Shown one piece after another: positions 17,215-27,163 of a DNA stretch of 64,000 nt. Position 1 is the first letter of the stretch. The number at the start of each line of letters is the position of its first letter. Made by a program: the position numbers and the translations under genes. The notes under the pieces are model-generated. The model ran no database searches. It was not told where the DNA came from and saw only the letters and a list, made by a program, of their open reading frames with translations. The stretch is from the NCBI GenBank assembly GCA_028281025.1, contig JANQKR010000013.1:620001-684000 (forward strand), in the 5' to 3' direction. Origin of the DNA: Croceivirga sp. (lineage in GTDB: Bacteria > Bacteroidota > Bacteroidia > Flavobacteriales > Flavobacteriaceae).

Positions 17215-17224
17215 TTTGGGCTTT

Positions 17225-19351
17225 CTATGGTTTATGAAGTTTTAACTGAATCCTTTTTCGGGCCTTATCCACATCCAAAACCTTTACAATAAGCTGTTGG
17301 TGAAGGCTTACGTGGGCATTCACATCTTTTACGAAACCGTCCGCAAGATTGGAGATGTGGATAAGGCCGCTCTCTTTGATGCCGATGTCCACAAAACAAC
17401 CAAAATTGGTGATATTGTTGACAATACCGGGCAACAGTTGTCCTTCCCGCAAATCATCAATGGTCCTAATGTTTTGGTCAAAAGTGAACACTTTTGCCTT
17501 TTCCCTGCGGTCCAGCCCCGGTTTTTCCAACTCCTCGAGGATATCGTTCAGGGTAGGGAGTCCAATGGCCTCGTTGGTGTAGTTTTCAAGGGGAATGCTT
17601 TTCAAAATTTCTTTGTTTCCCAAAATTTTACCCAAGGGCACCTTCCGGTCCGTAGCCATTTTTTCCACTATGGGATAGCTTTCCGGGTGCACTGCGGAAT
17701 CGTCCAATGGATGGTCCCCCTCTTTAATTCGAAGAAATCCGGCTCCTTGCTCAAACGCCTTGTCCCCTAAACGCGGTACGTTTTTGATGGCCTCCCTATT
17801 TTTGAAAGGGCCATTTTGATTACGGTACAAAACAATGTTCTCGGCAATCCTGGGCCCAATGCCCGACACATAGCTCAACAGGGAAATACTAGCGGTATTG
17901 ATGTTCACCCCCACGGAGTTGACACAACTTTCCACAACCGTATCCAAAGAGGTTTTTAGCTTGGTTTGGTCCACATCGTGCTGGTACTGTCCCACACCAA
18001 TGGATTTTGGATCGATCTTGACCAGTTCCGCCAAGGGGTCCGCCAAACGTCTGCCAATGGAAACCGCACCCCTTACCGTTACATCATAATTTGGGAATTC
18101 GTCCCGGGCAATTTTTGAAGCGGAATAAATGGAAGCACCAGCTTCACTGACCACAAAGACCTCAATGGGGTTTTTAAAGGCAATACGTTTTACCAGACGT
18201 TCCGTTTCCCGCGATGCCGTGCCATTGCCAATGGCTATGGCCTCTATTTTATGGGCATCTACCAGGGAACTTAATTTTTTCATGGCCCCTTTGCCATCAT
18301 TTTTTGGGGCATGGGGATAGATGGTTTCATTGTGTTTTAAATCGCCCTGGGCATCCAAACAGACCACTTTACATCCCGTTCTAAAACCGGGGTCGATCGC
18401 CAATATCCGTTTTTCACCCAAGGGGGCACCCAACAATAACTGTTTTAGGTTTTTTGAAAAGACCTGGATGGCCTCATCATCGGCTTTCCCCTTTGCCGCT
18501 TTTAAAAGCTCATTTGATAAGGAAGGGAACAGCAAACGCTTATACGCATCAGCTATGGCCAGTTCAATAGGAGGGGTACATGAATTGTTTGATTTGATGA
18601 TGCGACGTTCGATGTTTTGGATGGCGCGTTCATCGTCCAATACAATCTTAAGTCGAATAAACCCTTCCTTTTCGGCACGCTGTATGGCCAAAAACCGGTG
18701 CGAGGGACAACGGTTCAAGGGTTCGGAGAAATCAAAGTAATCCCTGAATTTTTGGGCGGCCTCCCCATCCGCCTTGGTCTTTACGGCCTTGGTAGTGATA
18801 AGGGCGTGCCTTTCCAGTTGGTTTCGCAATTGGTTGCGGATGTCCGTACGCTCGTTGATCCACTCGGCTATGATGTGACGTGCGCCCTCCAGCGCTTCGT
18901 CCTCATTTTTGATGGTACCGTTCAGATACTTTGAAGCGATAAAATCGATATCCTCCGTACGTTGGGCCATGATGATTTTGGCCAAGGGCTCGAGTCCATT
19001 TTTACGGGCCGTTTCAGCTTTGGTCTTTTTACTCTTTTTAAAAGGCAGGTACAGATCTTCCAAAGCCGTAAGATTGGTACAGGCCTCAAATTTTGATTTT
19101 AGTTCCGCGGTCAGTACACCTTGCTCGTCCACTGCTTTAAGAATGGCCGTTTTTCGTTTTTCGAGCGCTTCAAACTGTGTTTTGAATTTTACAATGGCGC
19201 CAACCCCAACTTCGTCCAAATTGCCCGTGCGTTCTTTGCGGTAGCGGGATATAAAGGGAACGGTACAATCCTCGTTTAAAAGTTGGACCGTGTTTTCAAC
19301 ACTTTTAAGCGGGATGTCCGTGTGTTGGGCGATAAAGGGAATTAACTGCAT
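17225..19351 (-). CDS. tex: Tex family RNA-binding transcription accessory protein
   Basis: 708 residues with standard Tex architecture: N-terminal helical Tex_N (VPFISRYRKERTGNLDE around 30-50), YqgF/RNaseH-like domain (AIDPGFRTGCKVV about 325-340, then IGNGTASRETE), helix-hairpin-helix modules (VNINTASISLLSYVSGIGPRIAENI, about 485-510) and a C-terminal S1 domain (LLPGIVNNITNFGCFVDIGIKESGLIHIS). Tex binds nucleic acid and RNA polymerase complexes in the cytoplasm. It starts 23 bp after the metG stop, so it is co-transcribed with MetRS. Confidence 0.96.
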   Translation of the reverse strand: MQLIPFIAQHTDIPLKSVENTVQLLNEDCTVPFISRYRKERTGNLDEVGVGAIVKFKTQFEALEKRKTAILKAVDEQGVLTAELKSKFEACTNLTALEDLYLPFKKSKKTKAETARKNGLEPLAKIIMAQRTEDIDFIASKYLNGTIKNEDEALEGARHIIAEWINERTDIRNQLRNQLERHALITTKAVKTKADGEAAQKFRDYFDFSEPLNRCPSHRFLAIQRAEKEGFIRLKIVLDDERAIQNIERRIIKSNNSCTPPIELAIADAYKRLLFPSLSNELLKAAKGKADDEAIQVFSKNLKQLLLGAPLGEKRILAIDPGFRTGCKVVCLDAQGDLKHNETIYPHAPKNDGKGAMKKLSSLVDAHKIEAIAIGNGTASRETERLVKRIAFKNPIEVFVVSEAGASIYSASKIARDEFPNYDVTVRGAVSIGRRLADPLAELVKIDPKSIGVGQYQHDVDQTKLKTSLDTVVESCVNSVGVNINTASISLLSYVSGIGPRIAENIVLYRNQNGPFKNREAIKNVPRLGDKAFEQGAGFLRIKEGDHPLDDSAVHPESYPIVEKMATDRKVPLGKILGNKEILKSIPLENYTNEAIGLPTLNDILEELEKPGLDRREKAKVFTFDQNIRTIDDLREGQLLPGIVNNITNFGCFVDIGIKESGLIHISNLADGFVKDVNAHVSLHQQLIVKVLDVDKARKRIQLKLHKP

Positions 19352-19374
19352 TTATGGATTGTTCTAAATTGGGG

Positions 19375-21504
19375 TCAATTGATTCCTTCCCCATTTCCAA
19401 CCTTATCTTCATCCGGATTTACAAAGACCAATTTACCTTCGGAATTTTCAGTCATCAGGATCATCCCCTGGCTCTCCACACCACGCAGCTTTCTGGGGGC
19501 AAGATTCACCAATACGGTAACCTGTTTGCCTATGATTTCCTCTGGCGCAAAGCTTTCGGCAATACCGGAAACAATGGTCCGCACATCCAATCCCGTATCC
19601 ACTTTTAATACCAGTAGTTTATCCGCTTTGGGCATTTTTGCGGCTTCCAGGATGGTCCCTACGCGCATGTCCATTTTCGCAAAATCATCATAGGTAATGG
19701 TGTCTTTTTGAGGGGTTAATGGATTCTCATCAGCGCCGTTTGAGGCACCTGCACTGAGCGTACTGGAAGCGTTGGACAATTTGGTGGCTTCCAGCTTGGC
19801 CAACTGGGCTTCTATCTCGGTATCCTCTATCTTTCGAAACAGCAGTTCACTCTTTCCGATCCTGTGACCGGATGGGAGTAAGATTTCGTTTTCCGAAATG
19901 GCACTCCAACCGTTCCCGATATGATTTTCCGTTGGCAAATTACTCGAGGTCTGGTCTATCTGAAGGATTTCTTTCAATTTAGTTGAGGTAAAGGGCAAAA
20001 AAGGTTCGCTTAACACTGCCAGTCCTGCGGCGATTTGGAGCGCAACGTACATTACGGTCCTGGTGCGCCCTTCGTCGGTCTTGACCAATTTCCAAGGTTC
20101 CTCATCGGCTAGGTACTTATTCCCCAAACGGGCGAGATTCAATAATTCCTGACTGGCCTCCCGAAAACGGTAGCGTTCCAATGAATCACCAAGTTTTGAC
20201 GGAAATCCCTGAAGTAATGCCAGTGTTTGTTGGTCTACCTCGTTAAACCCCGATGTTTCTGGAACAACGCCCTCATAATATTTATGGGTCAATACCACCA
20301 CCCGATTGATAAAATTCCCAAAAATGGCCACCAATTCGTTGTTGTTCCTGGCCTGAAAATCCTTCCAGGTAAAATCATTGTCCTTGGTCTCAGGTGCATT
20401 TGCGGTTAGGGTGTATCGCAGTACATCCTGCATATTGGGAAATTCCTCCAAATATTCATGTAACCACACCGCCCAATTTTTGGAAGTGGACAATTTGTTT
20501 CCTTCCAGGTTCAGGAATTCATTCGCAGGCACATTTTCTGGAAGCACATAATCCCCATGGGCCTTTAACATACTGGGGAAAATAATACAATGGAATACAA
20601 TGTTGTCCTTACCGATAAAGTGCAGCAATTTGGTGTTTTTATCCTTCCAATAGGGTTCCCAATCCGTGCCTTTTCGTTTGGCCCATTCCTTGGTGGAGGA
20701 AATATAACCGATAGGGGCGTCAAACCAGACATACAGCACCTTGCCTTTGCCTCCTTCCACCGGTACCGGAATTCCCCAATCCAGATCACGGGTTACCGCC
20801 CGGGGCTTTAGGCCATCATCGATCCAGGATTTGCATTGACCATAGACATTGGGTTTCCAATCCGATTTATGGCCTTCCAAAATCCATTCCTTTAGAAAGC
20901 TTTCATACCTGTCCAAAGGTAAAAACCAATGTTTGGTGTTCTTGAGGGTGGGAACGGCTCCTGATAGCGTGGACTTGGGATTGATCAAGTCAGTTGCATT
21001 TAAGGAAGAACCACAATTCTCGCATTGATCGCCATAGGCCTCTTCATATCCGCAACGGGGGCAGGTACCGGTAACAAAACGGTCTGCCAAAAACTGGTTT
21101 GCCTCTTCATCGTACAATTGTTCAGTGACCTCCTCAATAAAATCCCCTTGGTCGTACAATTTTTTAAAGAAGTCCGATGCGGTTTCATGATGTACCTGGG
21201 CGGAAGTCCTGGAATAGTTATCAAAGGAAATTCCGAATTCCGCAAAGGATTTCTGGATGATGGCGTGGTATTTATCAATGATCTCCTTGGGTGAAACCCC
21301 TTCCTTTTTGGCCTTCATGGGGATGGCCACCCCATGTTCGTCACTTCCACAAATAAAGGCCACATCCTTCCCCTGAAGCCTTTGGTAACGGGCATAGATA
21401 TCTGCGGGCACATACACCCCTGCCAAGTGACCGATATGTATGGGGCCATTGGTGTAGGGCAATGCTGCCGTTATGGTAATTCTAGAAGGATTGTCTAGGG
21501 ACAT
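19375..21504 (-). CDS. metG: Methionyl-tRNA synthetase
   Basis: Charges tRNA-Met with methionine. The start at 21504 ([20 protein letters not shown]) fits the family; the open frame runs 28 codons further upstream, but that part is not homologous-looking and would cross the promoter. Signatures: H23-I-G-H26, zinc knuckle C148-x2-C151-x9-C161-x2-C164, and KLSTS (337-341) as the KMSKS loop. An appended C-terminal tRNA-binding OB domain (TRBP111 type, about 600-709, [18 protein letters not shown]) is typical of the dimeric long form. It heads the metG-tex-HDAC strand run. Confidence 0.97.
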   Translation of the reverse strand: MSLDNPSRITITAALPYTNGPIHIGHLAGVYVPADIYARYQRLQGKDVAFICGSDEHGVAIPMKAKKEGVSPKEIIDKYHAIIQKSFAEFGISFDNYSRTSAQVHHETASDFFKKLYDQGDFIEEVTEQLYDEEANQFLADRFVTGTCPRCGYEEAYGDQCENCGSSLNATDLINPKSTLSGAVPTLKNTKHWFLPLDRYESFLKEWILEGHKSDWKPNVYGQCKSWIDDGLKPRAVTRDLDWGIPVPVEGGKGKVLYVWFDAPIGYISSTKEWAKRKGTDWEPYWKDKNTKLLHFIGKDNIVFHCIIFPSMLKAHGDYVLPENVPANEFLNLEGNKLSTSKNWAVWLHEYLEEFPNMQDVLRYTLTANAPETKDNDFTWKDFQARNNNELVAIFGNFINRVVVLTHKYYEGVVPETSGFNEVDQQTLALLQGFPSKLGDSLERYRFREASQELLNLARLGNKYLADEEPWKLVKTDEGRTRTVMYVALQIAAGLAVLSEPFLPFTSTKLKEILQIDQTSSNLPTENHIGNGWSAISENEILLPSGHRIGKSELLFRKIEDTEIEAQLAKLEATKLSNASSTLSAGASNGADENPLTPQKDTITYDDFAKMDMRVGTILEAAKMPKADKLLVLKVDTGLDVRTIVSGIAESFAPEEIIGKQVTVLVNLAPRKLRGVESQGMILMTENSEGKLVFVNPDEDKVGNGEGIN

Positions 21505-21522
21505 ATGGACCAATTTAAGCCG

Positions 21523-21530
21523 CAAAAATA
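21523..21530 (-). promoter_or_regulatory. -7 element upstream of metG
   Basis: Minus-strand TATTTTTG (plus-strand 21523-21530) matches TAnnTTTG exactly and lies 18 bp before the metG ATG at 21504. This supports the shorter start, since the longer frame would begin upstream of the transcription start. Confidence 0.45.
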
Positions 21531-21561
21531 GCGATTTTACCACTGTAAATTGGCGTGACCC

Positions 21562-21620
21562 AAAAAAGGAAACCCTCGAACTGCGCATCCAAATTGGGGT
21601 GGGGACTACGCAGTCGAGGG
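21562..21620 (-). terminator. Terminator of the DUF1800-DUF1501 operon
   Basis: On the minus strand a stem CCCTCGACTGCG / CGCAGTTCGAGGG (one bulged base) is followed by TTTCCTTTTTT. The plus-strand arms are 21573-21585 and 21609-21620. It lies about 25 bp beyond the DUF1501 stop and just upstream of the metG promoter. Confidence 0.75.
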
Positions 21621-21645
21621 ATTCTGAAAAAAATAATGATTTTCC

Positions 21646-23361
21646 CTACATGATCATTACGGATTTACTCATTTTCTGGTCCGCAACGTTAATTTGATAA
21701 ATGTATTTGCCCGTGGAAAGGGTTCCCCGTACCCGCTCACGGATATTGATTTCCGCAGCACCTTCCAGAACCATTTCATTGTAAACGGTTCCTACGTTTT
21801 GTCCAAGGATATTGTACAGTTGAATATCCACATGGGCGCTAAAGGGCATTTCCAAATAGATATGGGGGTTATTGTCCGTTGGATAGTAAGGTCTATGCAC
21901 CACCTGGGAACGTTGGTCCTCGCTGGCCACGCCTTCTTCGTCATTCCTTGGGGGAGTGTCCGGTAAGGTGGGTGGATCGTTATCCATGGCAATTTCATCA
22001 AAGGTTTCACCACTACAGTTGAAACCAAGGTCAATGGCCTGATATTGATAGCCAAGTAGGTGTTGTTCCACTGCCGCTCTTGGAACACAAAGCCATTCGG
22101 CCAGTACCGTTCCATAGAGATTTCTGAAATCCATGGTATATTCCAGGTTACCGCGACCGTTGGGTTGATCCAGGGATGGATGGTCACCTACAAAGGCACT
22201 TCCGTCAAGGCCCGATCCAAAGAATAATGTTGGGGCCGCTTTTCCATGGTCGGTTCCATTGGATCCATTTTCAAAAATTCGACGCCCGAACTCAGAAAAT
22301 GTCATGCTCATCACCTTATTATCCTGTTCCGTAAATGCCAGATCCTCGTAGAAGTTATTTACGGCAATGGACAATGTGGACATGAGGCGTTCATGGGCCA
22401 AGGGCTGGTTTCCGTGGGTATCAAAACCACCCATGGAAATCATATACACCTTGGTTCCAAGGTTTCCTTTAATGAGTCGGGCCAACAAGGCCAGCTGTCT
22501 GGCAAAACCATTGTCCTGGTATTCCACTTGGTTTTGTCCCCGCTCATAGGCCTCATGGATTTTACCGGCATATTCGTAGGTCGTGTTCGCTACCCCCCTT
22601 AAGAACCGCAATTGGTCGCCATACATACAATTGTCAAAAGGGGCATTGGCGATATCATAGAAGAATCCGGTTTCCGCAATTTCCTCCAATTGATCAATAT
22701 TATTGGTAACGAAGGCATAATTGGTTTCATCGCCCTGGAAAACCAAATTGGCAATATTTCCAATTTGAATGGCCGCCGGGGCTTCCGGTGGATTGATCAG
22801 ATAGTCGGGATAGATATTCTCAAAATACCTTCCCATCCAACCCGTATTCAAACCACTAAATCCTGTAGTGGTCAAATCCGTATTGGCATAGATATCGGAA
22901 CCAGTAAAGTGGGACAAACTCTGGTTTTCATATCCTACACCGTGTACGGCCTTGAACTGCCCTTGGCCCCAAAGGGGTTCCAAAGCGTTCATGTACGAGG
23001 GGATTCCAAAATCATCCGTTAATTTTAGAACCTTACTTTCGGGAATGTAGATGTTTGGCCTTTGATTGGCATACGTATCATACTGTTGAATTGGGATAAC
23101 GGTACTTAAACCATCATTACCTCCATTTAACCGTATCAGTACCAAGATATTATCCGTTTGGGCTTGGTTGATAGCGGACATTAAAGGAGAAGGTCCTGAG
23201 GCAGATAATAGGTTGCTGCCTAAAAACATGGAGCCAGAACCGGCTATTCCCAATGCTTGCATAAAGGAACGCCTGCTCCAGTTTTTGTGTTCTTGATCAT
23301 GGCCTTCGTGTTCAAGGCCTTTGTAGGGGGAATTATCGTGGGTATGGTGGGTATCGCACAT
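21646..23361 (-). CDS. DUF1501 protein with T9SS C-terminal sorting domain
   Basis: 571 residues. A twin-arginine-like N-terminus (NWSRRSFMQALGIAGSG, Arg30-Arg31) leads into the sulfatase-related DUF1501 domain (LVLIRLNGGNDGLSTVIPIQQYD, then MSMTFSEFGRRIFENGSNGTDHG). From about 490 to the end there is a T9SS type A sorting domain (DIQLYNILGQNVGTVYN, then STGKYIYQINV), so the protein is secreted or surface attached through the gliding/type IX system. It is 11 bp after the DUF1800 gene. The pair is conserved in many bacteria; its biochemical activity is not established. Confidence 0.93.
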   Translation of the reverse strand: MCDTHHTHDNSPYKGLEHEGHDQEHKNWSRRSFMQALGIAGSGSMFLGSNLLSASGPSPLMSAINQAQTDNILVLIRLNGGNDGLSTVIPIQQYDTYANQRPNIYIPESKVLKLTDDFGIPSYMNALEPLWGQGQFKAVHGVGYENQSLSHFTGSDIYANTDLTTTGFSGLNTGWMGRYFENIYPDYLINPPEAPAAIQIGNIANLVFQGDETNYAFVTNNIDQLEEIAETGFFYDIANAPFDNCMYGDQLRFLRGVANTTYEYAGKIHEAYERGQNQVEYQDNGFARQLALLARLIKGNLGTKVYMISMGGFDTHGNQPLAHERLMSTLSIAVNNFYEDLAFTEQDNKVMSMTFSEFGRRIFENGSNGTDHGKAAPTLFFGSGLDGSAFVGDHPSLDQPNGRGNLEYTMDFRNLYGTVLAEWLCVPRAAVEQHLLGYQYQAIDLGFNCSGETFDEIAMDNDPPTLPDTPPRNDEEGVASEDQRSQVVHRPYYPTDNNPHIYLEMPFSAHVDIQLYNILGQNVGTVYNEMVLEGAAEINIRERVRGTLSTGKYIYQINVADQKMSKSVMIM

Positions 23362-23372
23362 AACAAGTAGGT

Positions 23373-24884
23373 TTATTTTAGTTGAAACTCAGGTTCTCTT
23401 ACAAGATGTAATAACAGGAGGAAAACCTGTGATGGTGTATCATCCAAAAGCATGTTCCAACTTCCTGTTTCAAACATATTGGTATCCTCGTAAGGTTCCC
23501 TAAAGACCGAAATGGCAATGTCATAATCTGCATCCGTCAATAGTCCCTTGGGCAGGAACTTGTCTATTATTGCGCGGGCAACAATATTGGGGTCATTTAT
23601 GGTTGCCCCATTTGGACCTGCGGCAGCAATCCCCAAGGCCCTAAATTGATTGGGATCGGCCTGGAAGAATTGTTCCAGGAAAACTTCGGCGGTCAACCAT
23701 CTTCCAATAATGAAATTGGTATTTATCCATTCCCTGTCCCGTTGCCATCCGGCCACATCAACTGGGTCCCAAAGCTCTTGGCCAATCATGGCAGAAGCAT
23801 CCATGGCATTGGTAACGTTGCCATCATTGTAGGTAAATCCCGTTTCCTTAAAAAGGTTGAAGTAAAGGTCGAACGGGCTCTTGATGATGACGCCAATGGT
23901 CGTTTCGTCAAAAAAGTGTTCGCTTTTGAACATTTGCCTCAATACAGGGGCAATTTCAAAATTATTGGCAACAAAAGTTTGCGCAAGCTCATTGATGATG
24001 CCTTGTGGGTGCCCAGGGGGATAGGTAGCCCCAGGGTTATATTCATCCCTTTTGCTGTCTGGATGGACAAAAAACTCATAAAATTTCGTGCAAATGAATC
24101 TGGCGATGGAATCGGCCCTATTGTCGAACAGGATGTCCATCACGTCATCATACCCCCAATTACCGGTCTGCCCCAAAATGGTTTTGGCGTCCGTATCAAA
24201 TTGTTCCGGGTTAAAAGTGATTTTGGTACAACCCACATCACCACGGTTCACATATCCGGTGAGTGCCCGTGAGGTTTCAATGATATCCTCTTCGGTATAG
24301 GCATTGCCCTCGCCCAGTGTAAACAGTTCGTATAACTCACGAGAGTAGTTTTCATTGGGGCGATTCCTATTATTGAATGCGCCGTCCAAATAACGTAACA
24401 TGGCACTGGTCAACCCAATCTCACTTACAAAGGTCTTAAAGTTGCCCAAAGCGTTGCGCTGTAGGCAATTGACATATTCGTACAAAAAGGAGTTACAGTC
24501 GTACACATCCAATTCCGTAACAAAATGGTTGCTCCAGAAGAAGCTCATCCTATCCAGAAGGTTGTTGTTCAATAGGCCATTTCCATAGGCTGTATTCAAC
24601 TCTTCCCGCTGCGCCCGCCGAACTTGTCTGGCAAGGTCATCATCTTCGGGATAATTGGCATTTGTCCATTCGGACCATGCAGGAGCTGGAATTGGCGGTA
24701 TGGCCAGGGCTTGGTCAACAAGGTTGTCCACCAATGCCGTTGCGGATTGTCCAACGGCCTGATTAACGGTTTCCACAGAAGCGCTAAACCCTAAACGACG
24801 GTATAAATGTCTAGCCCTAAGGGCATCCAAGGGTGTAGTGTAGGGTGCTAATGTGGAAGTATTACAATTAACGAATAGTTCCAT
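23373..24884 (-). CDS. DUF1800 domain protein
   Basis: 503 residues of the DUF1800 family, partner of DUF1501 in a two-gene operon. Family signatures are the N-terminal H-L-Y-R-R-L-G-F-S segment (LDALRARHLYRRLGFS), RMSFFWSNHFVT, the ENYSRELYELFTLGEGN signature and the DPVDVAGWQRDREWI motif. No signal peptide is obvious, so how it associates with the exported DUF1501 partner is unclear. The function is not known; some members have been discussed as matrix or surface proteins. Confidence 0.92.
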   Translation of the reverse strand: MELFVNCNTSTLAPYTTPLDALRARHLYRRLGFSASVETVNQAVGQSATALVDNLVDQALAIPPIPAPAWSEWTNANYPEDDDLARQVRRAQREELNTAYGNGLLNNNLLDRMSFFWSNHFVTELDVYDCNSFLYEYVNCLQRNALGNFKTFVSEIGLTSAMLRYLDGAFNNRNRPNENYSRELYELFTLGEGNAYTEEDIIETSRALTGYVNRGDVGCTKITFNPEQFDTDAKTILGQTGNWGYDDVMDILFDNRADSIARFICTKFYEFFVHPDSKRDEYNPGATYPPGHPQGIINELAQTFVANNFEIAPVLRQMFKSEHFFDETTIGVIIKSPFDLYFNLFKETGFTYNDGNVTNAMDASAMIGQELWDPVDVAGWQRDREWINTNFIIGRWLTAEVFLEQFFQADPNQFRALGIAAAGPNGATINDPNIVARAIIDKFLPKGLLTDADYDIAISVFREPYEDTNMFETGSWNMLLDDTPSQVFLLLLHLVREPEFQLK

Positions 24885-25049
24885 AGCAAAATTTGGCGTT
24901 AAGGTGTTCCATAGTCTTTGGGTTAACTATGTGTACTAGGTAGGTGTGGTTCTTTTGAAGTTCCAAAGTACAATCTTAACGTTAGACATTGGACGAAGCA
25001 CCAATTTTTTCGATGAAATGCACAATCTTTTTTATATTTTTCAAAACTG

Positions 25050-25409
25050 ATGGGAAAACACAACGAATTTGGACGCCTTGGAGAGCAGTTGGCAGCGGAT
25101 TTTCTTCTTAAAAGGGGATATCACATCAAATACAGGAATTACCGTTACCTAAAAGCAGAAATCGATATCCTTGCCCAAAAGCAGGATGTTTTGGCCGTGG
25201 TTGAAGTGAAATCCCGTAGTTCCAACCATATTCAGGAAATCGCTGAAACCGTAAGTAGAAAGAAAATAGCCTTATTGGTCTCGGCAGCAGATCACTATTT
25301 GAACACCAACAATTTGGATGTTGAGGTGCGGTTTGATATCATCACCATACTTAAAAAGGGAACGGAATATGCCATAGAACATCTGGAGGATGCATTCTTT
25401 CATTTTTAA
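25050..25409 (+). CDS. YraN family (UPF0102) nuclease-fold protein
   Basis: 119 residues with the Holliday-junction-resolvase-like fold of UPF0102. Conserved residues are GRLGEQLAADFLLKRGY, A-E37-I-D39 and the V-E52-V-K54-S-R active-site-like motif. The PD-(D/E)xK core is intact, so nuclease activity is possible but unproven in most species. It is divergent from the DUF1800 operon. Confidence 0.92.
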   Translation: MGKHNEFGRLGEQLAADFLLKRGYHIKYRNYRYLKAEIDILAQKQDVLAVVEVKSRSSNHIQEIAETVSRKKIALLVSAADHYLNTNNLDVEVRFDIITILKKGTEYAIEHLEDAFFHF

Positions 25410-25412
25410 CCA

Positions 25413-25444
25413 TTTGTTTTATTTGTAACAAAAAGTTATTTTTG
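25413..25444 (+). promoter_or_regulatory. Promoter of the ACT-like gene
   Basis: TTTG (25413-25416), 20 bp, then TATTTTTG (25437-25444): both elements of the Bacteroidota sigma-A consensus at the preferred spacing. The -7 box ends 17 bp before the start codon at 25462. The -33 box begins 3 bp after the yraN stop. Confidence 0.65.
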
Positions 25445-25461
25445 CTCAAAACCAATTTGAA

Positions 25462-26121
25462 ATGAAAACCATTTCCGCCGTTGTTGAGCAATACATTAAA
25501 AAGAAGCCTTTTTTGCAAAGTGCCCTGGCCCAAGGGATCATTAACCTCACGTCCTTATCACGTATTGTACGACCGGAAATTGAGGAGGAACTGGGAAAGG
25601 ATGTTAGGAACGGTGCTATTGTTATGGCCCTAAAGCGATTGTCCGATGATATGGAATTTCGGGCTACCCATCGTATTGTTAAGGTGCTCAAAAACATTGG
25701 GGAGATTACAGTGCGTTCCAATCTTACGGATTATACCTTTCTTTCTTCCGAAACCATTCTGGCACAGCAAGCCAAGCTATTGGAAAAGGTACATGAAAAC
25801 CAGGATATTTTTTATACGTCCTCCCGCGGGGTCAATGAGATCAACATTGTGGTCAGCAATAGTTTGGACGGCACGGTGGAGGAACTGTTCCAAGGGGAAC
25901 GGTGTACCCAAAAAGTGGGGAACCTTTCTTCCGTTACGGTCAAGTTGCCGGCGGAAAACGTTTCCGTACCTGGAATCTACTATTTTATCTTTCAGCGTTT
26001 GGCCTGGGAAGGAATCGTCTTGTATGAGGTCATTTCAACCACCAACGAATTTACCATTCTCGTAAATGATGATCAGGTGGACGTTGCCTTTAAGACCATA
26101 AAGGATCTAAAGACGTTGTAA
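25462..26121 (+). CDS. ACT-domain-like protein (aspartate kinase C-terminus-like)
   Basis: A 219-residue cytoplasmic protein with no signal peptide. The N-terminal part (MKTISAVVEQYIKKKPFLQSALAQGIINLTSLSR, then AIVMALKRLSD) looks like a helical DNA- or protein-binding module. The rest shows two ACT-like beta-alpha-beta units (NEINIVVSNSLDGTVEEL, then GIYYFIFQRLAWEGIVLYEVISTTNEFTILVNDDQVDVAFKTIKDL) resembling the ligand-binding tail of aspartate kinase. It is a conserved Bacteroidota protein as far as I recall, possibly an amino-acid sensor. The stop codon is 1 bp from the convergent alkB stop. Confidence 0.65.
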   Translation: MKTISAVVEQYIKKKPFLQSALAQGIINLTSLSRIVRPEIEEELGKDVRNGAIVMALKRLSDDMEFRATHRIVKVLKNIGEITVRSNLTDYTFLSSETILAQQAKLLEKVHENQDIFYTSSRGVNEINIVVSNSLDGTVEELFQGERCTQKVGNLSSVTVKLPAENVSVPGIYYFIFQRLAWEGIVLYEVISTTNEFTILVNDDQVDVAFKTIKDLKTL

Positions 26122-26122
26122 T

Positions 26123-27157
26123 TTACCTGTACCGTTCCAGTTTTTTGTTCATGACCCAAAACCATAGTGGCTGTACTACGGCCAAAAGCATCATACCGGG
26201 ATAGCCCGTGGGCATCTGCGGACTTTTCTCGTGCGATTTTAAAATCTGATACTTTTTACTGCCATTGTAATGATGGTCCGAATGTCTGGATAGATTAAAG
26301 AGCAATGTTCTTCCTATGGGATGGTCGGAGTTCCAACTGTGGTGATGTCGTACTGCCTCATAGCGTCCTTGTTCATTCTTTTTCCGGAGCAGGCCATAGT
26401 GTTCAATATAATTTACGGTCTCCAGAAGGATAATGCCAATCGCAGCAGCAAAGAGGAAGGCAATCAGGACGGAAGTACCAAAAGCAAAATAAACACCACC
26501 TATTAAAAGGACATTGGCCAAGGAATACACTACCATTCTATTTTGAAAGGAGAACCATCGCCTGCCTTCATTTTTCAAGCGTTGATTTTCCAATTGCCAA
26601 GCCTCGATATAGCTTCCAAAATGCGAACGGAACCAATACACAAACAGCAGTTCGTTTTTCCGGGCAGTGGCCGAGTCTTCCGGTGTGGCCACATTTCTAT
26701 GGTGACCGGCATTATGGTAGGGCAGAAAGTGGGTATCCAGGGAGGTCAACAAAAGGATTTCCCCCAATAATTGTTCCCACCGCTTATGCCGATGCCCCAA
26801 TTCATGTCCCACGTTAATACCGATCACACCGCACATAAAGCCCATGGCCGTAATCCGGCCCACATACTCCAAAGAACCGTAGGGGGTATCCCCGATCACA
26901 AAAAGAAAGTAGATCAAAAATCCCACTTGAATGGGTAGGGTACCGTGTAAGATATAGTCGTATATCTTTTTGTTTTTCTCGTCATCCATCAGTTTTTTAT
27001 CCATGTTTTCCCTGTCCGGGGGAACCAGTAATTCAAGGAGCGGAACAAGACCAAAAAACACGATCAAGGGGAGAAATGTCCAAATCCCTTCCCAGTTAAA
27101 GGCAATAAACGCCGTTACCGGAATGGTATAAACAAAAAGGTATTTAAGTCGTTTCAC
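26123..27157 (-). CDS. alkB: Alkane 1-monooxygenase-like membrane di-iron hydroxylase
   Basis: 344-residue integral membrane protein with several TM segments and the eight-His di-iron signature of AlkB: H118-E-L-G-H122-R-H124, H148-N-A-G-H152-H153, NYIEH253YGL, and LSRH292SDHH296. AlkB oxidises the terminal methyl of medium-chain alkanes or similar chains with rubredoxin as electron donor. No rubredoxin gene is in the window. It starts 6 bp after the stop of a TetR gene and is its likely target. Flavobacterial AlkB proteins may act on other hydrocarbon or fatty chains, so the substrate is uncertain. Confidence 0.9.
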   Translation of the reverse strand: MKRLKYLFVYTIPVTAFIAFNWEGIWTFLPLIVFFGLVPLLELLVPPDRENMDKKLMDDEKNKKIYDYILHGTLPIQVGFLIYFLFVIGDTPYGSLEYVGRITAMGFMCGVIGINVGHELGHRHKRWEQLLGEILLLTSLDTHFLPYHNAGHHRNVATPEDSATARKNELLFVYWFRSHFGSYIEAWQLENQRLKNEGRRWFSFQNRMVVYSLANVLLIGGVYFAFGTSVLIAFLFAAAIGIILLETVNYIEHYGLLRKKNEQGRYEAVRHHHSWNSDHPIGRTLLFNLSRHSDHHYNGSKKYQILKSHEKSPQMPTGYPGMMLLAVVQPLWFWVMNKKLERYR

Positions 27158-27163
27158 GGTGTT

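Noticed and set aside
21505-21588. N-terminal 28-residue extension of MetRS
   Set aside because: It would begin upstream of the predicted promoter and is unlike known MetRS N-termini, while the ATG at 21504 gives the usual start.
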